This document shows positions 15,334 through 24,338 of a stretch of DNA of 64,000 nucleotides, in pieces. Position 1 is the first letter of the stretch. The number at the start of each line of letters is the position of its first letter. Under the pieces are notes generated by a model, which saw nothing but the letters and a program-made list of their open reading frames with translations, was not told the origin of the DNA and ran no database searches. The DNA lies in the NCBI RefSeq assembly GCF_016741935.1, contig NZ_JAERRG010000033.1, positions 23,966 to 87,965 on the forward strand, read 5' to 3'. The position numbers were made by a program, and so were the translations under genes. The DNA comes from Streptomyces endocoffeicus. GTDB lineage: Bacteria > Actinomycetota > Actinomycetes > Streptomycetales > Streptomycetaceae.

Positions 15334-17094
15334 TCAGCTGGGCGCGGCCTGGGGCTCGGCCCGCTCGGCAAGCGTTTCCGAAGGCGTCTCCGAAGGCGTT
15401 TCCGAAGGCGTTTCCGATCTGGCCGGATCGGCCTCGGACCGGGTCTCGGGCAGCAGCTCCCGGGCGGCCGCCTCACGCAGCTCGACCTTGCGGACCTTGC
15501 CGCTGACCGTCATCGGGAAGGCGTCCATGAGCCGCAGATAGCGGGGGACCTTGTAGTGGGCGAGGCGGCCCCGGCAGAAGCGGACGAGTTCGTCGCGGGT
15601 GAGGGTCCTGGCACCCTCGCGCAGGATGACGCAGGCCAGGATCTCCTCGCCGTACTTCTCGTCCGGTACGCCGACGACCTGCACATCCGCGACCTTGGGG
15701 TGGGTGTGCAGAAACTCCTCGATCTCCCGCGGATAGACGTTCTCCCCACCGCGGACGATCATGTCCTTGATCCGGCCCACGATCTGGACGTAGCCCTCGT
15801 CGTCCATCACCGCGAGGTCGCCGGTGTGCATCCAGCGCGCCGAGTCGATCGCCTCGGCGGTCCGCTCGGGCTCCTGCCAGTAGCCGAGCATCACCGAGTA
15901 GCCGCGGGTGCACAGCTCACCGCGGGTGCCGTGGGGCACGGTCGCGCCGGTCACCGGGTCTACGATCTTGACCTCGACGTGCGGCAGCACCCGGCCGACC
16001 GTCGAGGTGCGGCGCATGAGGTCGTCATCGGGCCGGGTCTGGGTGGAGACCGGTGAGGTCTCGGTCATGCCGTAGCAGATGGACACCTCCGCCATGTGCA
16101 TCTCGCCGACCACCCGCCGCATCACCTCCACCGGGCACGGCGATCCGGCCATGATCCCGGTGCGCAGCGAGCTGAGGTCGAAGGTGGCGAAGTCCGGCAG
16201 GGCCAGCTCGGCGATGAACATGGTGGGCACGCCGTACAGCGAGGTGCAGCGCTCCCGTTCGACGGCGGAGAGGGTGGCGACGGCGTCGAAGGTGGGGGCG
16301 GGGATGACCACGCAGGCGCCGTGGGTGGTGGCCGCGAGGTTGCCCATCACCATGCCGAAGCAGTGGTAGAAGGGCACCGGCACACAGATCCGGTCCTGGG
16401 CGGTGTAGCGGACCGTCTCCCCCACGAAGTAGCCGTTGTTGAGGATGCTGTGGTGGGAGAGGGTGGCGCCCTTGGGGAAGCCGGTGGTGCCGGAGGTGTA
16501 CTGGATGTTGACCGCGTCGTCGCAGCCGATCCGGGCCTCGCGCTCGGCCAGCCGCCCGGGGGCGACATCGGCGCCCGCGCGCACCAGCATGTCCCAGGTC
16601 CGGTCGCCGATGTAGATGACATCGCGCAGGGCGGAGCAGGCCGAGCGCACCTGCTCGACCATCCGGCGGTAGTCGCTGGTCTTGTGCTCGGTGGAGGCGA
16701 CCAGCACCGAGATGCCCGCCTGCTGGAGCACATACCGCAGTTCGTGGACGCGGTACGCGGGGTTGATATTGACCATGATGGCGCCGATGCGGGCGGTCGC
16801 GTACTGCAACAGCACCCATTCGGGGCAGTTGACGGCCCAGATGCCGACCCGGTCGCCCTTGGCGACCCCCTTGGCGATCAGCCCGAGCGCGACCTCCTCC
16901 ACCGACCGGCCGAACTCGGCGTAGGTCCAGCGGCGGCCGGAGGGGATGTCGACGAGCGCGTCGCGCTCGCCGTACAGCTCGACGGCGCGGGCCAGATTGG
17001 CGCCGATGGTGTCGCCGAGCAGCGGGAGGTCACCGACTCCACTGGCGTAGGAGAGCCCGGATGGGCTTGGTGGGTCGGACGTCAGGTCGGTCAT
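15334..17094 (-). CDS. Fatty-acid--CoA ligase family AMP-binding protein
   Basis: A 586-residue acyl-adenylate-forming enzyme activating a carboxylic acid to its CoA thioester. The P-loop-like YTSGTTGFPKGAT is at about residue 199, YGMTETSPVS (A5) at about 343, the hinge GRIKDMIVRGGENVYP at about 449, and the catalytic Lys in TVSGKVRKVELRE near 545. The conserved protein ends at about residue 556. The rest is a tail with four SETP units encoded by 12-bp repeats. It follows a second ligase gene on the same strand, with 73 bases between them. ATG at 17094 follows AAGGAG. Medium/long-chain acyl substrate specificity is inferred from the family. Confidence 0.92.
   Translation of the reverse strand: MTDLTSDPPSPSGLSYASGVGDLPLLGDTIGANLARAVELYGERDALVDIPSGRRWTYAEFGRSVEEVALGLIAKGVAKGDRVGIWAVNCPEWVLLQYATARIGAIMVNINPAYRVHELRYVLQQAGISVLVASTEHKTSDYRRMVEQVRSACSALRDVIYIGDRTWDMLVRAGADVAPGRLAEREARIGCDDAVNIQYTSGTTGFPKGATLSHHSILNNGYFVGETVRYTAQDRICVPVPFYHCFGMVMGNLAATTHGACVVIPAPTFDAVATLSAVERERCTSLYGVPTMFIAELALPDFATFDLSSLRTGIMAGSPCPVEVMRRVVGEMHMAEVSICYGMTETSPVSTQTRPDDDLMRRTSTVGRVLPHVEVKIVDPVTGATVPHGTRGELCTRGYSVMLGYWQEPERTAEAIDSARWMHTGDLAVMDDEGYVQIVGRIKDMIVRGGENVYPREIEEFLHTHPKVADVQVVGVPDEKYGEEILACVILREGARTLTRDELVRFCRGRLAHYKVPRYLRLMDAFPMTVSGKVRKVELREAAARELLPETRSEADPARSETPSETPSETPSETLAERAEPQAAPS
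15372..15419. repeat. 12-bp tandem repeat in the acyl-CoA ligase 3' end
   Basis: Four units of GCGTTTCCGAAG (one base varies), in frame, encoding SETP repeats in the C-terminal tail. Confidence 0.85.
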
Positions 17095-17167
17095 GGCAGC
17101 TCCTTGGTGTCACGGTCGCGGACGCTTTCACGTTCGTGAGGGTGGGTCATCATATGAGCGTCAGTCA

Positions 17168-18898
17168 TCAGATCTCCTCATGAAACTCGATACCGCCGCC
17201 CTGTGCCGTGCGTTCACGTAGCTCGATCCGGCGAATCTTCCCGGAAACCGTCTTGGGGAGGTCGGCGAACTCCAGCCGGCGGATCCGCTTGTACGGTGCG
17301 AGCACCGCCCGCGAGTGCGCGAACAGCGCCTTTGCCGTGTCCGGGCCGGGCTCCCAGCCCTCCGCGAGGACGATGTACGCCTTCGGCACGGCGAGCCGCA
17401 CCGGGTCGGGGGCCGGGACGACGGCCGCCTCGGCCACCGCCTCGTGCTCCAGCAGCGCGCTCTCCAGCTCGAACGGGGAGATCTTGTAGTCGGATGCCTT
17501 GAAGACGTCGTCGGCGCGGCCGATGTAGGTGATGTAGCCGTCGGCGTCACGCGAGCCGATGTCCCCGGTGCGGTAGTAGCCGCCCGCGGTGGCCTCGGCG
17601 GTGCGCTCCTCATCGCCCTCGTAGCCGGTCATCAGGCCGACCGGGCGGCCCTCGGAGCCGGTGAGGTCGAGGCAGATCTCGCCCTCCTCACCGGGCCGGC
17701 CGGTGACCGGATCGAGCAGGACGACCCGGAACCCGGGGGTGGGCCGCCCCATCGAACCCGGCTTGAGCGGCTGTCCGGGGGTGTTGGCCACCTGGACGGC
17801 GGTCTCGGTCTGGCCGAAACCGTCCCGGATGGTCACCCCCCAGGCGCGCCGCACATGCTCGATGACCTCGGGGTTCAGCGGCTCCCCCGCGGCGACGGCC
17901 TCCCGGGGCGGGGTGCGCAGCTGGGTGAGATCGGCCTGGATGAGCATCCGCCAGACGGTGGGCGGGGCGCAGAAGGTGGTGATGCCGCAGCGGTCCATCT
18001 CCGCCATCAGCCGGGTGGCGTCGAACCGCGTGTAGTTGTGGACGAAGACGGTGGCCTCGGCGTTCCAGGGGGCGAAGAGATTGGACCAGGCGTGCTTGGC
18101 CCATCCGGGGGAGGAGATGTTGAGGTGGACATCGCCCGGCTCGACCCCGATCCAGTACATCGTCGACAGATGTCCGATGGGGTACGAGATGTGGGTGTGC
18201 TCGACCAGCTTGGGGCGGGCGGTGGTGCCGGAGGTGAAGTACAGCATCAGGGGGTCGGTGGCGAGGGTCGGCCCGTCGGGGGTGAAGGGCTCATCGCCCC
18301 CGGCGCCGTCGGCCGTGGCGCCCGCCGCGCCGTCCGCCGTGATAGCGGCGGTCCCGGCGTCCTCGTAGGCGAGCCAGCCCTCGGACGCGCCGCCGACCGC
18401 GATCCGGGTGTAGTCCCCGGCCACGTCCGCGAACTTGCCGGTGTCCCCGGCCCGCACGATCACATGCCGCGCCCGGCCGCGCTCGATGCGGTCGGCGAGG
18501 TCGAGCGGCCCGAGCAGCGGGGTGGCGGGGATGACCACGGCGCGCAGCTTCATCGCGGCCAGCGCGGTCTCCCACAGCTCGACCTGGTTGCCGAGCATGA
18601 CGACGATGCGGTCACCGGCCCGCACACCCCGCTCGCGCAGCCAGTTCGCGGCCCGGTCCGAGCGGCGGCGCAGCTCCTCGAAGGTCAGGCGGATCTCGCC
18701 GCCGTCCTCCTCGACGATGTGCAGGGCGGTACGGTCGCCGGTGCGTCCGGCGATCCCGTCGAACCAGTCCAGCGCCCAGTTGAACCGCTCCGGGCGGGGC
18801 CAGCGGAACCCCTCGTACGCCGCCGCGTAGTCCTCCCGGTGACCGAGCAGGAAGTCCCGTGCCGCGCGGAAGTCCTGGGCCGGATTCATTGCTGTCAC
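17168..18898 (-). CDS. AMP-dependent acyl-CoA synthetase (acetyl/medium-chain type)
   Basis: A 576-residue adenylate-forming enzyme of the acetyl-CoA/medium-chain acyl-CoA synthetase group. Key motifs: YFTSGTTARPKLVEHTH (about residue 215), SSPGWAKHAWSNLFAPW (about 256), GFGQTETAVQ (about 360), GRADDVFKASDYKISP (about 456) and the catalytic Lys in LPKTVSGKIRRIELRE (about 548). It activates short or medium carboxylates. GTG at 18898 is placed by AGGAGG five bases upstream; an ATG three codons later is possible. It is upstream of a second ligase, and divergent from the LuxR regulator, which may control both. Confidence 0.92.
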   Translation of the reverse strand: MTAMNPAQDFRAARDFLLGHREDYAAAYEGFRWPRPERFNWALDWFDGIAGRTGDRTALHIVEEDGGEIRLTFEELRRRSDRAANWLRERGVRAGDRIVVMLGNQVELWETALAAMKLRAVVIPATPLLGPLDLADRIERGRARHVIVRAGDTGKFADVAGDYTRIAVGGASEGWLAYEDAGTAAITADGAAGATADGAGGDEPFTPDGPTLATDPLMLYFTSGTTARPKLVEHTHISYPIGHLSTMYWIGVEPGDVHLNISSPGWAKHAWSNLFAPWNAEATVFVHNYTRFDATRLMAEMDRCGITTFCAPPTVWRMLIQADLTQLRTPPREAVAAGEPLNPEVIEHVRRAWGVTIRDGFGQTETAVQVANTPGQPLKPGSMGRPTPGFRVVLLDPVTGRPGEEGEICLDLTGSEGRPVGLMTGYEGDEERTAEATAGGYYRTGDIGSRDADGYITYIGRADDVFKASDYKISPFELESALLEHEAVAEAAVVPAPDPVRLAVPKAYIVLAEGWEPGPDTAKALFAHSRAVLAPYKRIRRLEFADLPKTVSGKIRRIELRERTAQGGGIEFHEEI

Positions 18899-18959
18899 TT
18901 GTCCTCCTGAAGGGCGTACCGCTCGCTAGCATCGTGCGACGGGTGATCTGAGTCTCACT

Positions 18960-18975
18960 ACCCCCGGACGGGGGT
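18960..18975. promoter_or_regulatory. Short perfect dyad ACCCCCG-GA-CGGGGGT in a divergent promoter
   Basis: Seven-base arms around two bases, 24 bases upstream of the LuxR regulator start and within the region shared with the acyl-CoA synthetase gene. It could be an operator for autoregulation or a small hairpin in the regulator leader. Confidence 0.45.
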
Positions 18976-18998
18976 GGCGCTGGATGTGGGAGGTGGCC

Positions 18999-19925
18999 GT
19001 GGCGGGAACGGACGGGGGCGGGACGGGCTCGGGCAGGGCCGTCGACATGCAGAGCGCGCTCCAGCGGATGCGCCGGCGCGGTGGACTGCCCGTCGCGTTC
19101 GGCGGGCTCTTCTCGGGCGCGCGGCAGTTCCGGATCTCGGAACTCACCGGCACCACGACCAACTCCCTGCGGGGACTGGCCATCACACCCGGCAACGGCC
19201 TGGGCGGCAAGGTCCTCACCATGTCCCGGCCGATCTCGGTGGCGGACTACCCCACCTCGCGGGCGATCAGCCATGAATACGACGCGGCGGTGGGCGCGGA
19301 GGGGCTGCGCTCGATGCTCGCGGTGCCGGTGGTGGTGCGCGGGCAGGTGCGCGGGGTGCTGTACGGCGCGCTGCGCCAGCCGCTGGTGCTCGGCGACCGG
19401 GCGCTGAGCTCGGCCGTGGAGGCGGCCCGCGAACTGGAACGGGCGCTGGAGCACGAACTGGCGCAGGAGCTGGCGGCGCGGGACGAGGCGCAGCGGCTGC
19501 TGGCCGAGGCGCGCCGGCGGCGGCTGCGGGGGCAGCCGCGGTGGGCGCCGCCGACGGAGGAGACCGATCCGGCGGTGTGGGAGGAGGTGCGCGAGGCCCA
19601 TGGCGATCTGCGGGCCCTGGCGCACCGGGTGCCCGACCCCCAGCTGCGGGCGGAGATACTCACCGCCTGTGGCCGGCTGGCCAGGGCCTCGTCCGGGCAC
19701 CACGGCCGCGAGCGGGAGCGCCCGAGCGGGGTGGAGCTGTCGCCGCGCGAGGTGGATGTGCTGGCGTGTGTGGCGTCGGGGGCGACGAATTCGGCGGCGG
19801 CGGAGCGGCTGGGGTTGCGGCCGGAGACGGTCAAGAGCTATCTGCGGTCCTCGATGCGGAAGTTGGGGGCCCACACCCGTCTCCACGCGGTGGTCGAGGC
19901 CCGCCGGGCGGGGCTTCTGCCGTAG
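18999..19925 (+). CDS. LuxR-type regulator with GAF-like sensor domain
   Basis: A 308-residue regulator. Residues ~20-140 form a GAF-like domain (ISELTGTTTNSLRGLAI, GLGGKVLTMSRPISVADY, AEGLRSMLAVPVVVRGQVRGVLYG). An Arg/Ala-rich helical stretch follows at about 145-185. A C-terminal LuxR HTH has VELSPREVDVLACVASGATN and AERLGLRPETVKSYLRSSMRKLGA. GTG at 18999 is chosen because GGGAGGT precedes it; an ATG five codons upstream is possible. It is divergent from the acyl-CoA ligase pair, so it probably governs acyl activation or acyl-degradation genes in response to an unknown ligand. Confidence 0.85.
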   Translation: MAGTDGGGTGSGRAVDMQSALQRMRRRGGLPVAFGGLFSGARQFRISELTGTTTNSLRGLAITPGNGLGGKVLTMSRPISVADYPTSRAISHEYDAAVGAEGLRSMLAVPVVVRGQVRGVLYGALRQPLVLGDRALSSAVEAARELERALEHELAQELAARDEAQRLLAEARRRRLRGQPRWAPPTEETDPAVWEEVREAHGDLRALAHRVPDPQLRAEILTACGRLARASSGHHGRERERPSGVELSPREVDVLACVASGATNSAAAERLGLRPETVKSYLRSSMRKLGAHTRLHAVVEARRAGLLP

Positions 19926-20291
19926 CGCGCGGGGCGCCGAGGTTCTCCGGTCGGCTGGGTCTTCGCCCGTCGGCTGGGTGCGGCTTTCGTCTCGCGCCTT
20001 CGGCGCTCTTGAGCAGCGGGGCAGGAGGCGGGAGCGCGGCCCCGTCGCCGGGCGCCGGGTCGGCGGGGGTGAGCGCCGGTGGCGGCTTCGGTGCCCCGGC
20101 GGTCAAGGGCCCCTCCGGACCGCGGACCGGTGGATCCCAGGGCGGCCCTCCGGGTACCCCTCGAAAAAACGCTTGACCTGAAGCAACTATCACGTCAAGC
20201 AGCCCGCCGCTCCCCCAGGGCGCACCACGGTCATATAGGGCGATATCCTGCACTGAGGTCAGTGCTCGCGACAGGAAGGTGAGGACCCTCT
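19926..20291. other. Intergenic region before corA
   Basis: 366 bases with no credible gene. The only structure noticed is an inverted repeat with seven-base arms, GCTTGAC at 20171-20177 and GTCAAGC at 20194-20200, separated by 16 bases, about 90 bases before the corA start. It could be an operator or leader hairpin; evidence is slight. Confidence 0.45.
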
Positions 20292-21467
20292 ATGTCCGAG
20301 CGCCGTCGCGGCCCGCGTCCCACGAAACGGTGGCTGCGCCCCGCCGGGGCGAACCGGGCCGATGGCACACCCCGCCCCGCCCCTGGCCCGCCGCGCGGCG
20401 AGCCGCCCGCCGCGGCGGCCGACGGGGCCCCGCCCGAGGTCGACGAGCGCAGTGTGGTGGACGCCGCGGTGTACCGGGACGGCCGCCGGGTCGGCACCCC
20501 CGGCTCCCTCGCCGCCACCTACCGGCGGCTGCGCCAGGAGACGGGCGCCATGGCGTGGATCGGGCTGTACCGGCCGAGCGAGACGGAGCTGCTCTCGCTC
20601 GCCGAGGAGTTCGATCTGCACAAGCTGGCCATCGAGGACGCGCTGGAGGCCCATCAGCGCCCCAAGCTGGAGCGCTACGGCGAGACCCTCTTCGTGGTGC
20701 TGCGCGCCGCCCGCTATCTCGACGCGCTCGAGGAGGTGGACTTCGGCGAGCTGCACGTCTTCGTGGGCCCCGACTTCGTCGTCACCGTCCGGCACGGCGC
20801 CGCCCCGGACCTGTCGGCGGTGCGGGCCCGGATGGAGTCCACCCCCGAGCTGCTGGCGCTGGGCCCCGAGGCCGTGCTGTACGCGATCCTCGACGCGGCC
20901 GTGGACGGCTACGCCCCGGTCGTCGCGGGGGTGCAGAACGACATCGACGAGATCGAGACCGAGGTCTTCCGCGGCGATCCCGAGGTGTCGCGGCGCATCT
21001 ATGAGCTCTCCCGCGAAATGGTGGAGTTCCAGCGCGCCACCCGGCCCCTGGTCGGGATGTTGCACGGGCTGATGGCGGGCTTCGACAAGTACGGCACCGA
21101 TGAGGAGCTCCAGCGCTATCTGCGGGACGTGGCCGACCACGTCACCCACACCAGCGAGCGCGTGGACGGCTTCCGCTCCGCCCTCACCGACATCCTCGCG
21201 GTCAACGCCACCCTGGTGACCCAGCAGCAGAACGCCGAGATGCGGGCGCTGGCCGAGGCGGGCTTCGAGCAGAACGAGGAGGTCAAGAAGATCTCCGCCT
21301 GGGCGGCCATCCTGTTCGCCCCCACCCTGGTCGGCACCATCTACGGGATGAACTTCACCCATATGCCCGAGCTGCACTGGGTGCTGGGCTACCCGTTCGC
21401 GATCCTGCTGATGGCGGTGGTCTGCGTCAGCCTGTACCTCATCTTCAAGCGCCGCGACTGGCTCTGA
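20292..21467 (+). CDS. corA: CorA family magnesium/cobalt channel
   Basis: A 391-residue CorA channel. A disordered Pro/Ala-rich N-terminus (residues 1-60) precedes the cytoplasmic domain and the long stalk helix (about 215-320, with SREMVEFQRATRPLVGML). Two C-terminal transmembrane helices flank the diagnostic loop GTIYGMNFTHMPE (GMN, about residue 355), and the protein ends in a basic KRRDWL. It lets Mg2+ or Co2+ across the inner membrane as a pentamer. ATG follows GGAAGGTGAGG. A hairpin downstream probably ends transcription. Confidence 0.95.
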   Translation: MSERRRGPRPTKRWLRPAGANRADGTPRPAPGPPRGEPPAAAADGAPPEVDERSVVDAAVYRDGRRVGTPGSLAATYRRLRQETGAMAWIGLYRPSETELLSLAEEFDLHKLAIEDALEAHQRPKLERYGETLFVVLRAARYLDALEEVDFGELHVFVGPDFVVTVRHGAAPDLSAVRARMESTPELLALGPEAVLYAILDAAVDGYAPVVAGVQNDIDEIETEVFRGDPEVSRRIYELSREMVEFQRATRPLVGMLHGLMAGFDKYGTDEELQRYLRDVADHVTHTSERVDGFRSALTDILAVNATLVTQQQNAEMRALAEAGFEQNEEVKKISAWAAILFAPTLVGTIYGMNFTHMPELHWVLGYPFAILLMAVVCVSLYLIFKRRDWL

Positions 21468-21507
21468 CGGCGTCACACCTCTCCGGGTCACATCTCTCCG
21501 GCCGGAC

Positions 21508-21541
21508 CGGCGGTTCTAGGGAATCCCCCGACGAACCGCCG
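21508..21541 (+). terminator. Hairpin downstream of corA
   Basis: CGGCGGTTC and GAACCGCCG (nine-base perfect arms) enclose 16 bases, 41 bases after the corA stop and before the PI-PLC gene. There is no T tract. It is most likely the corA terminator. Confidence 0.6.
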
Positions 21542-21630
21542 ATTCAGCCGTTTTCCGTAGCCCCTCCATGCCGTTTGTGCTTCGATGCCGTGCGGCACGG
21601 CACCGGCGGGCGAGCTACGGGAGTGTGCGT

Positions 21631-22521
21631 ATGGACCGGCGAGGGTTCCTCAGGGGCGCGGCCGCACTGTCCACCGCGGGGCTGGTCACCGCCGTCGGCG
21701 GCACCGCGACGGCCACCGCCGCGCCGCCCCGGCCGACCGCCGCCCAGGACTGGCTGTCTGCCATCGCCGACGCCACTCCGGTCCAGCGGCTGACCCTGCC
21801 CGGAACCCACGACTCCGGCGCCCGCTTCGGCGGTCCGTGGACGGAGTGTCAGAACACCACCATCGCCGACCAGCTCGCCAGTGGCATCCGCTTCCTGGAC
21901 ATCCGCTGCCGCGCCTTCGAGAACGCCTTCCCGATCCACCACGGCGCCTTCTACCAGAACCTCAACTTCGACGACGTGCTCGGCGCCTGCCGCTCCTTCC
22001 TCTCCGCGCATCCGTCGGAGACCGTGCTGATGCGGGTCAAGCAGGAGTACTCGGAGGAGAGCGCCGCGGAGTTCCGCCGGATCTTCGACATCTATCTGGA
22101 CGACAAGGGCTGGCGCTCGCTGTTCCGCCTGGACAGCACCCTCCCCGCCCTGGGCCAGGCCCGGGGCAGGGTGGTGCTGCTCGCCGACTCGGACAACATG
22201 CCGGGGGTGCGGTACGGCGACGGCGCGCTCTTCGACATCCAGGACGACTACATGGCGGAGCCGATCGGCAAGTACCCGAAGATCGAGGCGCAGTTCCGCA
22301 AGGCGGCGGCCCAGCCCGGCAAGCTCTTCATGAACTATGTCTCCACCGCCGCCCTGCTGCCGCCCCGCTCCAACGCGGACCGGCTCAACCCGCGGGTGAA
22401 ATCGTTCCTGGAGGGCGCCGAGGCACAGGGCTGGACCGGGCTCGGGATCGTTCCGATGGACTTCCCGAACACCGCGTCCGGCCTGGTCGACGCCCTCGTC
22501 CGGCACAATCCGGCGAGCTGA
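21631..22521 (+). CDS. Tat-exported phosphatidylinositol-specific phospholipase C
   Basis: A 296-residue secreted PI-PLC. A twin-arginine signal MDRRGFLRGAAALS opens the protein, with a cut probably after TATATAAPP. The catalytic X domain has the two general acid/base histidines in LTLPGTHDSG (about residue 57) and FPIHHGAFYQ (about 107), plus VLMRVKQEYS and GRVVLLADSDNMPG. It cleaves phosphatidylinositol or a GPI-type lipid outside the cell. ATG at 21631 follows GGGAG and gives a clean Tat signal; the upstream ATG at 21568 adds an implausible leader. It converges on the GH6 gene with only 10 bases between stops. Confidence 0.93.
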   Translation: MDRRGFLRGAAALSTAGLVTAVGGTATATAAPPRPTAAQDWLSAIADATPVQRLTLPGTHDSGARFGGPWTECQNTTIADQLASGIRFLDIRCRAFENAFPIHHGAFYQNLNFDDVLGACRSFLSAHPSETVLMRVKQEYSEESAAEFRRIFDIYLDDKGWRSLFRLDSTLPALGQARGRVVLLADSDNMPGVRYGDGALFDIQDDYMAEPIGKYPKIEAQFRKAAAQPGKLFMNYVSTAALLPPRSNADRLNPRVKSFLEGAEAQGWTGLGIVPMDFPNTASGLVDALVRHNPAS

Positions 22522-22531
22522 CCGCGGGGCG

Positions 22532-24235
22532 TCAGCGGCCGCGGGGCCGGCGGAAGACGTTGACCGCCGGGTCCGCGTAGCGCACCAGCTCCAGCGCCTG
22601 CTCCGGGAACCACTCCCCCGCCTCGGGGTTGACGGTCCCGCGCACCGGGTCCAGGGGCCCGTCGGTGCCGCGCAGGCACCGCCCGTCCGACTGGCCCGGC
22701 GTCTTCACCCACAGCGCGGCGTCCAGCAGCGCCTCGCCGGTACGGGTGGTGGGGCGGCGGCCCAGGCCCCGGCCCGGCGGGTTGCACCATGACTGGACGT
22801 CGTTGTACTGGTGGGACGCGGCCCTCGGGGTCCAGGCGCCCTGGCCGTTGCGGCTGGTGTCGGTGACGTAGTGCTTCATGAGGGACAGGTCGTCCGGTAC
22901 GTGGTGGCGCAGCCAGCGGCGGGCGTGCCGCCGCGACCAGCTCTGCTCGGCGCAGTCCTCGGGGTCCCCGCCCTCGTCGGCGTAGGCGAGGCAGGAGGAG
23001 ACCAGCCGGCCGTACCAGGCGCTGTCCTGGTCGGTCTGGTAGTGGGAGACATTGAGGGCGAAGCCGGTGGCGCGGTCGATCCCGGCCTTGAGCAGCCGGG
23101 GCACGATGCTGCTGACGGAGTGCCAGCCGGAGTGGCCCGCGTCCAGGTACACCGACGCGTTGCCGAGCGCGCTGAGGGCGTCGACCGCGTAGTTGATCCC
23201 GGAGTAGCGGGCGGCGGTCTCCGGGTCCTCGACCACCGGGGTGTCCAGGTCTTCGGCGTCGCTCACGTCCTCGGGGTCGGGCGTCACGGGGTCGGGGGTC
23301 ACCGGGTCGGGGGTCACGGGGTCGGGCGTGGGCAGCGGGGGCAGCTCGGGCAGGGTGGTGGGCTGTTCGGCGGAGGGCTCGGGGTCGGGGCTCTGGGACG
23401 CGGAGGGCTCGGGGTCGGCGGGCTTCTGTACCCCCGGGAACATGGGCCCCAGGAGCCCGGAGGCGTCGGGGCCCGAGTCGGCGGACTGCGGGTCCGTGGA
23501 CTGCGGGTCGGCGGACTGCGGGTCGGCGGACTGCGCGGCCTCCTGACCGGTGCCGGAGTCGGCCGATGCGGCGGGCGGGGCCGTGGAGGCGTCGGGGTCG
23601 GGCAGCGGCGGCAGCTCGGTGGGCGATGCCTCGACGGCGGGCCGCTCCTCGGCGACCGGCCGCTCCTCGGCGGTGGGCTGCTCGGACTGCGAAGCGAGCG
23701 CGGACTCTTCGACGTTCGAGGCATCCGCGCAGTCGGAGGGCAGCAGCGCCAGCGAATCGGGTTCGAGGATGATCAGCACCTTACGGTCGCCGATGGCCTC
23801 GGCGACGGCGTCGATCCACGCCTGGTACGCGGCGAGGCCGTCGGCGCCCCCGCTCGAGTAGCTGCCGCAGTCACGGCCCGGGATGTTGTAGAGGGCGAGG
23901 ACCGGCAGCCTCTCCTGCCAGCCCGCGCTCCGCGTCGTCCGGCGGATCAGTCGGCTGACCTGCATCGGGGTCTCGTCGCCGTACCAGACCGCGTGCGGCG
24001 TCCGCACCATGGAGAGGAGCCCCGCGGAGTCACGGAAGTCGCCCCGCCAGGCGAGCCGGGCGACCTGGCGGTAGGAGTCCCGGTCGGGGGGCGGGGCGTA
24101 GAGGCGGGTCACGCGCGAGGACTCGTCGTCGTCCTCCGACACGGCCGCGCTCACCACGGGGCTGATCAACAGGGGCAGGGTGGCCGCGGCCACGACGGCC
24201 GTCGACACAGTGAGGATCTTGCGTCTCTTACGCAC
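22532..24235 (-). CDS. Secreted GH6 cellulase-family hydrolase with disordered insert
   Basis: A 567-residue GH6 glycoside hydrolase. A signal peptide spans MRKRRKILTVSTAV to about residue 32. The catalytic domain begins around 45 (YRQVARLAW, RTPHAVWYGDE) and continues through LPVLALYNIPGRDCGSYSSGGA and KVLIILEPDSLALLPSDC. It is then broken by ~150 low-complexity residues (Pro/Ala/Ser/Asp, with TPDPV and DPQSA repeats), and resumes at YAVDALSALGNASVYLDAGHSGW and FALNVSHYQT through CNPPGRGLG and VKTPGQSDG. GH6 enzymes cut beta-1,4-glucan with inversion; the acidic residues of LEPD and the YNIPGRDC loop are kept. There is no carbohydrate-binding module. GTG at 24235 is chosen after GGAG; ATG at 24265 is the alternative. 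Confidence 0.9.
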   Translation of the reverse strand: MRKRRKILTVSTAVVAAATLPLLISPVVSAAVSEDDDESSRVTRLYAPPPDRDSYRQVARLAWRGDFRDSAGLLSMVRTPHAVWYGDETPMQVSRLIRRTTRSAGWQERLPVLALYNIPGRDCGSYSSGGADGLAAYQAWIDAVAEAIGDRKVLIILEPDSLALLPSDCADASNVEESALASQSEQPTAEERPVAEERPAVEASPTELPPLPDPDASTAPPAASADSGTGQEAAQSADPQSADPQSTDPQSADSGPDASGLLGPMFPGVQKPADPEPSASQSPDPEPSAEQPTTLPELPPLPTPDPVTPDPVTPDPVTPDPEDVSDAEDLDTPVVEDPETAARYSGINYAVDALSALGNASVYLDAGHSGWHSVSSIVPRLLKAGIDRATGFALNVSHYQTDQDSAWYGRLVSSCLAYADEGGDPEDCAEQSWSRRHARRWLRHHVPDDLSLMKHYVTDTSRNGQGAWTPRAASHQYNDVQSWCNPPGRGLGRRPTTRTGEALLDAALWVKTPGQSDGRCLRGTDGPLDPVRGTVNPEAGEWFPEQALELVRYADPAVNVFRRPRGR

Positions 24236-24268
24236 GTGCGCACTCCAGGGGGGCGGCAGGACCATGGT

Positions 24269-24295
24269 CGGTTTCTGACTCTCACTCAGAAACCG
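24269..24295 (-). promoter_or_regulatory. 10-bp perfect inverted repeat upstream of the GH6 gene
   Basis: CGGTTTCTGA and TCAGAAACCG are separated by seven bases (CTCTCAC), 34 bases before the chosen GH6 start and abutting the alternative ATG. It could be an operator or a leader hairpin. It does not match the CebR-type TGGGAGCGCTCCCA box of cellulase genes. Confidence 0.65.
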
Positions 24296-24312
24296 GCACC
24301 CGGCAAATGAAT

Positions 24313-24338
24313 CCTCCGCCAGATGGCGGAGGGTTTTT
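24313..24338 (+). terminator. Intrinsic-terminator-like hairpin with T tract, plus-strand orientation
   Basis: CCTCCGCC-AGAT-GGCGGAGG followed by GTTTTT. This is the most canonical intrinsic terminator seen in the window, but it points in plus orientation while both neighbouring genes are on the minus strand. Confidence 0.65.

Noticed and set aside
20079..20282. Small ORF before corA
   Set aside because: No ribosome-binding site, Arg/Pro composition typical of random GC-rich frames, and no homology recognised.
24269..24295. CebR-type operator before the cellulase gene
   Set aside because: The dyad CGGTTTCTGA/TCAGAAACCG does not resemble the TGGGAGCGCTCCCA motif.
22811..24310. 499-codon plus-strand frame across the GH6 gene
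   Set aside because: Gly/Val repeats are the antisense of the Pro/Asp-rich insert; no start context or homology.
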